This document shows, one piece after another, positions 35,345 through 47,900 of a DNA stretch of 64,000 bases. A program made the position numbers and the translations under genes. The first letter of the stretch is position 1. Each line of letters starts with the position of its first letter. The notes under the pieces are model-generated. The model was not told the origin of the DNA and did no database searches. It saw only the letters and a list, made by a program, of their open reading frames with translations. The stretch lies in contig QANU01054614.1 in the NCBI GenBank assembly GCA_003254905.1, forward strand, positions 186,472 to 250,471, written 5' to 3'. The stretch is from Nissolia schottii (lineage: Eukaryota > Streptophyta > Magnoliopsida > Fabales > Fabaceae).

Positions 35345-35909
35345 TGTATTATTAAAATTCTTAAAAGATGAATGATACATAAATCACTAAGAATCTATTT
35401 ATAGACCAATAAGGTGAAGTATGCAAGAAAAAATAAAATAACAAATTTTACCTAATCAAATCTTAATCAAACCATGTTAAGGACATCTACCAAATATTTC
35501 AAAATTATTCAAAACAAGTTTTATATTTTTTTTGTTTTTAAAGATCAAAAACAGTTTTCAAAAACTGTTACCAAATATGCCAATTAAGTACAGACAATAT
35601 GTGGTTGTTGGTTACTAAAAGTTCAACTCAGTACATAATTACGTGTTATTCTTCGGGACAATAACAGGAAGAACAGATAGGTCATAGCTCACAGCTCATC
35701 TCATGTATCACCTAGATTTCTATAGTGAAAGAGCTCAAAATGATTCCCTGTATTAAATTATTCAAGGCCACAGGAAAAAGAAAAATTATACATAATAGTT
35801 ACAATAAAAATCAATCCTCAATAAATCAGAGGACTCGATGGAACTACCAATATCATAACCCGACCCACTGAAGCTCTTCAAAGGGATAGGGATCTCCTAG
35901 TAAAAATTT
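35345..35909 (-). other. 3' region of the ABC1-beta-lactamase gene
   Basis: About 170 bases downstream of the stop codon at 35910-35912 contain AATAATTTAA (minus, near 35763-35754), a plausible polyadenylation signal. The rest is AT-rich flanking sequence up to the Mutator-like element. Confidence 0.45.
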
Positions 35910-38900
35910 TCAATTAATCAGAGGACTCCCCAGATTTAATTGCCCATCCGATCCTCTCTGCTCAGCTGTAAATCTCAAGTAGTCTTGTGGCACAGGAATG
36001 TTCAACTCTGAACAAACAAGTTGGACAATTTTTCCAGTGACGCCTCCATACGACATTTTGTTCAATGTCACAGCAATAGCAAACCTGTTTGTGACATCAC
36101 AAAACCCTGTGGATCCACCCATTCCCGAGTGACCAAATGCGATGGATGACCTTGACCCATCATTAGAACTATAACTCTTAAACCCTAGGCCAAAACCTGC
36201 ATTTGGCAAAGTTAAATTCCCGTATTCTCCTGTGCCCAAGAACTCGTCAACAATTCTAGGATTCTGAAAGACCTTATCATCAACATGGGTTCGTGAACTA
36301 ACATCCATCTTGCTACTACTGATATCACTACTGCTATTATCTCTGTTAATGTTTCGGCCTTCAATATCGTGGATATCTGCGTGACTAGGGACTCTCACAT
36401 AACCTTTAGTACCATCAATTGAAGGTAAAGTTACTTCCCTCCGTCCAATACAACTCCGCTTTTTGGGGGCTTTCTGATTCTGAGAAGATAATTTGGGGAT
36501 CTGGGGATGACTTCCAAGTAGTGGCTTAGAAGCCGGAGAATGAGGTGGCGGTATCTTGCCACCATCAGCTAGGGCAGCGTAGTAACGTGCAAGTGCCCGG
36601 GCAGATAAATGACCATTAGCAGCTGGTATAATGGCACGGCGAACATTGAGTGTATTGAAAAGAGGAGGCAGAGTGGCTGCAAGTTGAGCAATTTGCTGTG
36701 GCTGGAAGCTAGATGGCAAATCAGGACGACCAGCTATTGCTAAGAGCTTGCTTAAATCATCAGTATCTACTGTCAAAGCCGCAAGACGTGATTCCACCCC
36801 TAAAATTAACAGCAATAATGCATAGAATTTAGAAATAAATCAGAGTCGAAATATAATATATTTTCTACTGTCTACAACAAACTATACACAGGAAAAAGGA
36901 AGAAAAGTAGTTCGCAGTATGCACACATCAAATATAAATTTCATATCATCTCTACAAAAGCATTTTATTCAGCAAAACTCACCTGGGGGAATCCCTATAT
37001 ATAGCTCTCCTTCAATGTGGAGTGGACGGACTATCGCTTCTTCAAGAATCTCCTGAAATTTCTTGCCGGATGCATGCTGTTTATCCAAATGAATTATCAG
37101 AACACAAGCAATTGGTTTTGGTACTTTGGGAAGATCGATAAATTAAAACTGATTGCAACAATGCCAAAAATCTTATTTTATCTAAAATACACAAAGCTTA
37201 TTGTGCAATATGTTGAAGAGACATTAAATAAGCACTCCAATAACTTTCAAGATCCAAACAAGGACCTACCGATCAATTACTTTAAATAGCATTATGCACC
37301 ATTACAAGCATGACAAGTACTCAAGTACATTATTCCATTACTATTACTTTTAATCAACATCAACAATAACCAAAAAAAAAAAGAAACCTGCTAATCCGTC
37401 TTTTCTAGTTCTACCCTCAGTTGTTCAGAAAGTTCAATGAAGCTTGAAATTAAAGAACACATAATAGAACTGGGAAAAAAAAAATTAATCCAAAAGGGCA
37501 AGCGTTTATACCTCAATGATTCCACCACACAACCACCCAAATGACAAATAATGATAGAACTGCTGCTTGCCTGGTTCAGTCTCAGGCACTGACATACAAA
37601 TGTGATTTAAACATTCATCCCAATCAAGCATTAGTAGAGGGTTTTCTCGAGTTATTTCAGCCATTGCATTGTGCAAACCAGATGTATGGTTAAGCACATG
37701 ATGAACCTGAAATAGAAGAATTAAACATTGTTAAAATCATAGCATCAGAGATTCATTTGGGAGAAAATATCAATATTTAACCTTTATGGCATCTTTGCCA
37801 TCTGATCCAAATGCTGGCCAAATATTTGAAACATTCTCTTCAAGGTTCAGTTTTCTGCGAGATAATAAAAAGCAAGATACATATTAAAGGTTTAGAAAGC
37901 ACAGAACATGAAATTATATGATTGTTTGTTGTTTCTTTTGCTTCTTTTACTGGCACTCGAACCTGACTCATTACAGTATTATTTTCAAACAATTACTGAA
38001 AAGACCAGAATGCCAGTGAAATTACATGGATGTTCTTAGTGTATGAACGTAATTTCTTTAACTCTCAATGATGAATTACAGACAGACTTCTACAAACAAA
38101 CAAACAAACAAAAAGGTATACATTTCTGACTGTCCAAGCTAGCAGGGTGCTTTGCTGAATACTATTTAGAACTTAACAAGCAAAAAGATTGGGAACTCAC
38201 TGCACAACAATTAGCTTCCACTACGGACAAATTCTTGTTGAAATAACTCATCTTACATTTGTGGGATGGAAGAAACAATTTTTAGTGATAGAAATACCAA
38301 CAATACCAACAAAAACCACGGCTTCTCCATCTCCATTGTCTCACACGAATTACTACTAATTTGAAGATTAGTTTCCAGTATTGCTTATAAACCCTATTCC
38401 CCTTTTCCCCTAGAGCTGTTCCACAGTGAAAGGTTCGAAGCATTTAGTTGTGTTTGAACCCAACCAGACCGATTCGTTCATGTCTTTGATTCTGCTCTGG
38501 TACGTGCAATTCTTGTGCTTCTAAATCAAATTTTAGTTCTTTGCTACTCTACTCTCTTTTGCGGTGTTTTGGTGATTTAGGCAGTTGTAGTCGGGACAGA
38601 ATAGTCGATTAAGGATTATGGTAAGAGAGAGTTTAGAGAGAGAGGGTCCAGGAAAAATGGAGGGAATAATGGAAGGTTTCCTGCACGGATCCATAATCAT
38701 TGGAACTATGGAAGGTTAATTAGGGGACAGGTCTTCTCTGTATTTGTTGACAACCTGCATCAAACAATGTCTACGAGTTGGCTGCAGCAACTATTCAGTC
38801 AAAATGGCCAGGTTATTGATGTTTTCTTATCAAGAAGTAGGTTGGGTGCAAGGGGCTTATTCGCATTTGTGAGATTTAGATGGGAGGAAGAAGCGATTAG

Positions 38901-41900
38901 GGAAATTCAAGAATGGAACGAAGACAGCATTAGAGGGCAAGTAATCTCAGTATCAAGCTTATGAAAGGAGGAGTGTGAATCTGGGGCCAAAACCATTATT
39001 TAATAACCCACAGTATAGGAATGCAAGTGGTGATAATCTGAGGCAGAAACACATGTTCATTATTTCTCAGTATAGAGCTGAGTCAGGCGGAGGGGCAAAC
39101 CGGAAGCCAACAATGAATGGGGATGACAGAAAGTATACAAAGTAAGATGTGGAGGAAAAAAGAAATTGGGAAGCAGGTAGCAGCCTCAAAGCCATGGATT
39201 AGATCAAGAAATTTCAACCCGATAAAGACTGAAGGAGGCAAATATGTGCAAGGAGAACTATGCCAGGAAAATATTGAATGGCTGCGACCTGGTATTGTAG
39301 GGGAGTCTTCGAAGCCACTGAACCATGGTAAATTATCTTCTCATTTATTCAGGGATTGGAAGTGTGTTACAAATGTCAAGAGGCTTTGGTGAGTATAAAT
39401 CAATTGTAACTTTTCACAGTGAAAAAGAAACGAATGAATGAGGCTCTGGAATGGGGCAGTGATATATGCTTGCAATACTTTGAGGATGTTAGAATGTGGA
39501 CTGAAGGAGAGGTGTGCCACATAAGAACTTGGATTGATTGCTATGGCTTACCACCACGAAGTAAATATGAAGAGGACTGGCGATGACTGGGGCGAGGTTG
39601 TCAAGATTGATGATGAAACTGGTAAGAGTTTGTCAATGGGGTGTGCTAGGCTGCTGATAGATACACATCTCTCACAAACGATTGACGGATGGGTCAAGCT
39701 GAAAATTGATAATCATGATGTTGACAGGGTGTCAATAGGACATTAAGTCTGATTTGATTCTCCTGATTCCGTTCTGGATTCTTTGCTGTAAATTGATTGT
39801 ATTATTATTCATCGTTTCAGTTTTGATTATATCTAGGAAGTCTTTTAAGACCAGAAAATATTTCCTTGTTTAGGCTAGTGATTTTCCTGTTTGTAACTAC
39901 TGTAATCTCTACAAAGAGGAAGATTCTATGTACATTTGGTAACACATCAAAATACCAAACATTTCAAGTTGGTATCAAGATCTCTGTGTGTTGTGCCTCT
40001 GATTTAAAGCCATGGCTGACAGTTCCTCAGCCGCTGGCGATGGCAAAAAGGAGAACGTCACTCCCACTCCCAAATATTCGATTCCTCAGAAATCTGAGCA
40101 AAAGGTGCTGGGTAGTGACTCCCATTCGGTTCAGATCACCACTTTCCGACTCAATGGGTCAAACTACCTCCAGTGGTCTCAATCAGTTCAGATGTACATT
40201 CGTGGGAGAGGAAAGCTTGGATGTCTCACTGGTGAGCGAAGCCAGCCTGACATTAGTGACCCACAACATAATGTGTGGGATGCTGAAAACTCTGGTGATG
40301 ACATGGCTAGTGAACTCAATGGAGGAAGATATCAGCAGTAACTACATGTACTATTCCACAGCCAAGGAGTTGTGGGATAGTGTCAAGGAGACGTACTCTG
40401 ACCTTGGAAATAAATCCCAGATCTATGAACTCACTCTACATGCTAGAGAGATTCGACAGGGAGGCAACAATGTGACAAAATACTTCAACACCTTGAAGCG
40501 GGTATGGCAGGACCTCGACCACTTCAGCACTTACAAGTGGAATTCGGCTGAGGATGCTAAACATCACCAGCAAACTTTGGAAGAAGGAATGATATTTCAA
40601 TTTCTTGCAGGTCTCAATGAGGAACTTGATGAAATTCGTGGCAGAATTATCAGGAGGACAACCCTACCCCCACTTGGTGAAGTCTTTGCAGAGGTAAGAA
40701 GAGAAGAAACCCATAGAGCTGTGATGATGGGTAAAAACAAAGTTGAACCAACTTCTCTTGAGATTAATGCACTCTCAGTGGAAGCTGCTGCACTTTAGAG
40801 CTCCTCAAATCTGAAGAACCCCTCAAATCTTTGCTGTGATTACCGCAACAAACCTCATCACACCCGAGAAACTTGCTGGAAAATTATTGGAAAGCCAGCA
40901 CACCTCAAAGGCAGCAAAACAAGCCCTAAAACCCGTTCCCATCCAACTGCTCATGAGGCTGAAAAACCATCTCCTAGTAAGGAACAAGTTCAGCAACTCA
41001 TAAGGCTGTTAAAGTCTAGTTCATCATCTACTATCCCTAGTGGTTCTTTGGCTCAAACAGGTAATTTTAGCACCCCCTACTTCCCTTAACTGTGCAGCAA
41101 ATCTGAGTGAGCCATGGATAATTGATTCAGGTTCATCTGACCACACGACCAGTCTTTCCCCCAAGGTTATCAAACTCAAGTGTTCAAATAAACTCGTGAA
41201 GCCTCCATAAACTCGACTTGTAAACTCGACTAGTAAATTCATAATTAAACATTTCAACTCCCAATTACACGCTTCAACTTTAACAATCTTAAATTAAAAT
41301 ACCAATCATAACATATTAATAACAATCTGCACCAAGCCAATCAGAAATCCAGGAGACGGCCTAATAGAGATACATCAGGAACTTCCAGGTAACTCTGAAA
41401 CTTTCACTGATAATACTGACCTGCCAATAGCTCTTAGGAAAGGAACCAAAACCTGTACCAAAATGGCACCCAAATCCAGCACCAATCATCCCATTTCAAA
41501 ATGTCTCGTACCAACACCTCTCCCAAGAGTCACTGAGATTTTACAACAAAAATTACAAATTTGTTTGAGACTAGAAACATTGAGGAAGAACTAGATGATC
41601 CCAATAGGAAATTAGAAGTCCTAGAAGAGGTGAATGCACTCAAGAATGAGACTTGGGAGATTGTAGACCTACCAAATGATAAAAAAAACTGGTGGGGTGT
41701 AAGTGGGTTTTCACCATTAAGTGCAAGGCTGACAGAAGCATAGAGAGATACAAGGCTAGGTTGGTGGCAAAGGGATTTACTCAAACCTATGGAGTAGATT
41801 ATCAAGAGACCTTTGCTCCAGTTGCTCAACTCAACTCATTGTGGATTCTCCTATCACTTGCTACCAATTAAAATTGGCATTTACATCAATTGGATGTAAA

Positions 41901-44900
41901 AAATGCCTTTCTAAATGGGGAACTAGAGGAACAGGTGTTTATGAGCCTTCCCCCAGGATTTGAGGAGGAACTTGGGAAGAACAAGGTGTGTAGACTGAAG
42001 AAGTCTCTCTAAGGATTGAAACAATCTGCAAAGGTATGGTTCGAGCTTGGAACTGTGGTGAAAGGACTTGGTTTTATCCAAAGCCAAGCTAACTACAAGC
42101 TGTTTTACAAGTATTCAGCGGATAATAGAATTGCTATCTTGATTGTATGTGTGGATGACAATATCTTAACAGGTGATGATATCATGGAGCTCAAAGACCA
42201 GAAAGTGAGGCTTGCTAAAGCCTTTGAAATCAAGGAACACAGGCCATTGAAATATTTCCTTGGAATTGAATTTGCCAGGTCCAAGGAATGTATTTTTATG
42301 AACCAACGAGAGTACATTTTGGATCTTTTGAAGGAGACTGGATTACTTGGGTGCAAAGCTACTGAAACACCCATGGCGTCCAACATAAAGTTGTAGCCAG
42401 CAGAACCAGAAAATGTAATGGACAAAGTAAGGTATCAGCAATTGGTGGGAAGAATAATCTATCTCAGACACGTCCAGACATGGCCTTTGTTGTGAGCATG
42501 GTAAGCGAAATCATGCATTCACCAGGAACCGAACACATGGAAGCTGTCTTCAGGATCCTAAGATACTTGAAGGGGAGACCTAGGAAAGGGCTACTCTACA
42601 AAAATCGTGGGTACCTTCAACTAGAAGCCTACACAGATGCAGATTGGGCTGGAGTATCATGTATAGAAGATCAACATCTGGCAATTGTACCCTTGTTGGA
42701 GGAGTAAAAAACAGTGTTGCGGCAAGTAGTGCAGAAGCTGAGTTTAGAGCAGTGACTCATGGAATTTGTGAAGCACTGAGAACAGAGAAACTCCTACATG
42801 AGTTAAAGGTTCCTAGTCCCCCACCAATAAGGTTGGACTGTGACAACAAATCACAATTTCCATTGCTCATGATCCAGTACTACATGATAGAACCAAAAAT
42901 GTGGAGGTTGACAAACACTTAATGAAGGAAAAGATTGAAAAAGGACAGAACTACATCTCATATGTCCCTACTACAGAACAATCAGCAGACGTTCTAACAA
43001 AATGATTACCCAAGAAGACCTTTGATCACATCATAAGCAAGCTGTCAATGAAGGATATCTTCAAGCCAGCTTGTGGGGGAGTGTTGACAGGGTGTCAAAC
43101 AGGACATTAAGTCTGATTTGATTGCCCTGATTCTTAGCTATGAATTGATTGTATTATTATTCATCGTTTCAGTTTTGATTATTTTTAGCAAGTCTTTTAT
43201 GACCAGAAAATCTTTCCTTGTTTAGGCTAGCGATTTTCTTGATTGAAGCTATTGTAATCCCTCTATAAAGAGAATGCTTCTATGTACATTTGAAATATAT
43301 CAAAATACCACACATTTCAAGTCATGAAATGGGACATTTTGGTGAAGGAATCAGCAGCTTCCAATGTCAGTGGTGATGCTTCTCCGGGGTGCAGCGGAAG
43401 GTGGCGTTACAGGAGGAAGACCGAGAGGCAGGGCATAGTCACCATAGTGGCGTTGGTTGGGAGAATGTTGCCGGTTGCCTGGTGAAGCCAAACCGCCAAA
43501 CAATCTGTTACACACCAGGGGCCAATGATGCAACGGATTCGATTAAGAAAGGAAAGGAAATAATTCCTTTTCCATTCCATTATGCCCGAAGAGGAAAGAG
43601 AGGATTAGGAGAATAATTATTTAAATTAAATCAGAGAGAATCTGAATTGTTTGCTGTTATACCTGATTTATATCAGGGAGAATAAATTAGTTGCACATAA
43701 GTAGGAAGTGAGGATTCCTAGCCTTGATTCTCTCTCACTAATAGTATATGAGATCCTTGGGGGAAGAGGATAGGTATTCAGGTTTTAGACAGAACTAGAA
43801 AGGGGACCAAGGGATCCATTATTTCCCAGGCTTATTTTCTGATTATCGTGTTATTATTCTGCAGCCCTTGGGCTTGTTAATGTTCTGCCAGGAAATTCCC
43901 CATTGGAATTCCTGTTTATTCAATAAATTCAGCAACAGATTCAGTGTTTTTCCTTTAATCCGATACCAGTTCTTANNNNNNNNNNNNNNNNNNNNNNNNN
44001 NNNNNNNNNNNNNNNNNNNNNNNNNNNNNNNNNNNNNNNNNNNNNNNNNNNNNNNNNNNNNNNNNNNNNNNNNNNNNNNNNNNNNNNNNNNNNNNNNNNN
44101 NNNNNNNNNNNNNNNNNNNNNNNNNNNNNNNNNNNNNNNNNNNNNNNNNNNNNNNNNNNNNNNNNNNNNNNNNNNNNNNNNNNNNNNNNNNNNNNNNNNN
44201 NNNNNNNNNNNNNNNNNNNNNNNNNNNNNNNNNNNNNNNNNNNNNNNNNNNNNNNNNNNNNNNNNNNNNNNNNNNNNNNNNNNNNNNNNNNNNNNNNNNN
44301 NNNNNNNNNNNNNNNNNNNNNNNNNNNNNNNNNNNNNNNNNNNNNNNNNNNNNNNNNNNNNNNNNNNNNNNNNNNNNNNNNNNNNNNNNNNNNNNNNNNN
44401 NNNNNNNNNNNNNNNNNNNNTGTTACACACCAGGGGCCAATGATGCAACGGATTCGGTTAAGAAAGGAAAGGAAATAATTCCTTTTCCATTCCATTATGC
44501 CCGAAGAGGAAAGAGAGGATTAGGAGAATAATTATTTAAATTAAATCAGAGAGAATCTGAATTGTTTGCTGTTATACCTGATTTATATTAGGGAGAATAA
44601 ATTAGTTGCACATAAGTAGGAAGTGAGGATTCCTAGCCTTGATTCTCTCTCACTAATAGTATATGAGATCCTTGGGGGAAGAGGATAGGTATTCAGGTTT
44701 TAGAAAGAACTAGAAAGGGGACCAAGGGATCCATTATTTCCCAGGCTTATTTTCTGATTATCGTGTTATTATTCTGCAGCCCTTGGGCTTGTTAATGTTC
44801 TGCCAGGAAATTCCCCATTGGAATTCCTGTTTATTCAATAAATTCAGCAACAGATTCAGTGTTTTTCCTTTAATCCGATACCAGTTCTTACACAATCACA

Positions 44901-47900
44901 TATGCCAAGGCAACTTTTAATCATGAAGGTAGCTCCCATGAACGTGCTTTGAATATCAAGGGGATGGGTAATCAAACCAATAGTTGCGGGAGAGAGAATA
45001 TGGGGAGGCGCAAGTCTTAGGACTCTTTCCATGAGGTAGTGGGGAGCATCGTTCAATCTAACCCATTAAAAAATCATATGGGGGGATACTCATTATCTGT
45101 AAAATCACATTTATTTTGATCAGGTACATTTCATCAATACCAGAAAGCAAATGCAAACTACTAGAAGTTAATATCAATGATTGTATACAAAAGTAAAGGT
45201 TGGAAGGCCATTTCAAGGTAAAATTCAAGATGGGTACAAATAAGAAAAAACTCGAGATATCTTGAGATTTGTCATATTATTAAGTACATATTCATTTTCA
45301 TATTTCCATTTATTAAGATAGATATGATTACATGTGATTATTTGTAATTTAGGCATATTAGTATTGGGCAATTATTAGGTAATAATTGCAATACGTCTAT
45401 ATATTGTAAATGGTTGCAATGTTTCATGATTTGTGAAAATACACTCAGCACACGTTTCTTTTTCTCATATTTTCTTTGTTCTTTAACTTGGTATTAGAGC
45501 TCCCAATCTGGGAGCCTGATCACTTTTCGCTGCTCCCAGCCTTTATTGCTGGAACATTTTTATTTTTCGATACCATACAGCCTTAATTGTGGTTTCTTCC
45601 CTTGTCTACCTCACCATAAGCCTGTCTCTTTCTCCTGATTTTCCACTGGTTTTTTCTCCTTCCCTGCCATTGCCACCACTGCTGGGACATTATCCAACAA
45701 CTTTTCCAGCCACTAACTATTTAAACCAACCGACCCCACCACTGGACATGCCACCCCAAAGATCAGTCGACGCACCAAGACCAAGCCAGAACCACTGCCG
45801 GACACACCCCAATTCATCACCATCTTCTCCTGCATGTAGCTTCATGGTGTTGCCTTTTCAATGTGATGATCCGTGTCTAGTTCTCTCAAGTCGCCCTTTC
45901 CTCTCCCACTGCCACTGGCCCACCCCAAACCACCTATGACCCCATCCCACCCACCATGACAAGTTCAAAAATCACGCAGCCCATCAGAGTTAACCTCACT
46001 CCACCTAAACCTTAGACCCGAATAACCTCCTTGTTATACATCCTACCTATCACCGTAATAGGAAAAACTATTTCCAGTTGACTTTAGTTATCTCACGTAC
46101 TCTCAAAGGTTGCCGAAAATTAACCCACATTGAGGGAATTAATACAAAGGATGACCATCACTTTGACACATGGGATGATGAAGATTCTCTTATCATGACA
46201 TAGCTTTGGAACTCTACGATTCCTAATGTGAGTCATAATTGCATTTCTCTCTTCCTCCCACGAGATTTGGGATCTCGTTCACTAGACTCTCAAAGAAGCA
46301 GGACATAGCTATTGGCTATGAGTTGAAGAGTAAGACATATGCAGTGCGAAAACCTTAATTGTTGAAAACCGTAATTGAGGAATAAACAAGAAGTCACAAC
46401 AACCAATGCATGTGCATGCAAACTCTAGGCCAAAGTAAATTAAAGCATACCCATTGTCAACCAGCCAATGGACCATTCCTGCTGTTATACCCTTTGTAAC
46501 AGAGAACACTGGAAACAGGCTATCGGGCTTTACTGGCCGGGGATCATATTTACCAAGCATTCCAGCAGCAGTGTCAATAATTACCTCTCCATCTTTATAA
46601 GCACAAACCTTAAGAGATTATACGGAATTTCATAAGCTATTTGATAGACTTTTGATGTCAAAAGCAACAACAACAACAATGATAAATAAATAAGTAAATA
46701 AATAAATAAAAGAAAAATATCTCCTAGGAGAACCAATAATTATATGGGAAAAAGTGGAACACTTAGCTCAATAGCAATAGCAATGTATCATATCAGTAAT
46801 AGATGTCAATGTAAGGATAGATTCCATTAACTTGAACACTATATCCTAGGCCCTGTTTGTTACGTAGTTTAGGAGCCAATAGTATTAATTTATACTTCAA
46901 AATTAATTTTTATCATGTGTTTGGTGAAACATCGTTTAGTATAGTGTTATCCAGTTCAATCCATTTTTATCCTACAAATGATGGATTAACTTATCAAGTC
47001 TCACGAGGCCTAATTAGATCTGATAGGATTATTTGTGTTTATCAAATCCCAAATTAACCGTAACCCCTCTTCATCTTCTCTCATCTCAACATTCACAATA
47101 TTATCTGATCTCAGTCCGCAGCCCCTGCATACACCACCGCTCAGCACCAGCACCAACGCCACCAACCACCGAATGTCACCACCGTCCATGGCCGATCACC
47201 ATCACCTGCCTCCGTTTACAAAACACAGACCCGAAGTTTCAGGATAAAAAATAAGAAATAAAGAAAGGAGAAGAAAAGAAGAAAAAGGGTTACAGTTCTT
47301 GAAGAATGTAGAAGATAAAGGAAATGCGGGCATTGCTGTTTTTGATGTGGTATTGAATTGAGGACTCTCATAGATTTGGGGTGCTGCTGATGTTAGGGTG
47401 ACTGGGGAATTTCGTTTCAATTTTATATGACCAATTGTCAATTTGAAGAATTTGAAAATTAAGATTTGGATGTAAATAATTGAAAGGTTTGATGAACAAA
47501 TTTGTATGCCTCCGACAGTCCTACAGCCCTGAGGAATTTGAATCTCTTGAGCAAATGCATGAACAGTAAAGTGACGATCAATGTTGGACTGATTCAACGA
47601 ATGTGGAGATGCTATACTAATTTTTTTATGCTGATATGCTGCTGCTATCCAGTCTATTGGGTTTTTGGGCTATAAAACTAATTCAATGGAGGTTCAAAAA
47701 AAAATGGAGGGAGGGAAGATGGGTGAAAATGAGGATGATGATCAAGGTTTTGAAATGGTTGCCATTGGTGGATGATGAGAAAAGGTAGTGTGTGACAGTT
47801 GTGGAAATATAACGACACAACAACAAATAGCATTGGATAGGAATAAAATGTGACACGTAAACATGAGATAGTATACAAATTTATACGGTGTATTTCTTAT

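Larger units (their letters stand above)
39719..43322 (+). mobile_element. Ty1-copia retrotransposon, internally deleted
   Basis: The LTRs are 39719-39969 and 43082-43322, both starting TGTTGACAGGGTGTCAA. The primer binding site TGGTATCAAGATC follows at 39970, and the polypurine tract TTGTGGGGGAG precedes 43082. A 5-bp target duplication CATGA lies at 39714-39718 and 43323-43327. The LTRs differ by roughly 10%, so the insertion is old. It is nested in the LINE relic within the ABC1-beta-lactamase intron. Confidence 0.92.
38330..45060 (+). pseudogene. LINE ORF1-like relic, split by two later insertions
   Basis: Inside the 8.6 kb intron, antisense to the host gene, 38725-38961 encodes an RRM-like domain ([14 protein letters not shown], then GLFAFVRF) and 39480-39718 a segment with WIDCYGLPP and [19 protein letters not shown]. 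Both are typical of plant LINE ORF1 or related RNA-binding proteins. The sequence resumes at 43323-43505 and 44893-45060 after removal of a copia element and a second LTR element, each with target duplications. Frameshifts are present. Confidence 0.65.

Noticed and set aside
43843..44495. Long frames on both strands across the N run
   Set aside because: They consist mostly of unknown residues from the 445 Ns and LTR sequence.
44856..45056. 66-codon minus frame ([12 protein letters not shown]...)
   Set aside because: It runs from flanking sequence into the LTR and has no recognised family. The plus-strand LINE relic explains the region better.
45589..45939. 116-codon proline/serine-rich frame
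   Set aside because: Lies in the leader of a copia fragment. Compositional bias, not a protein family.
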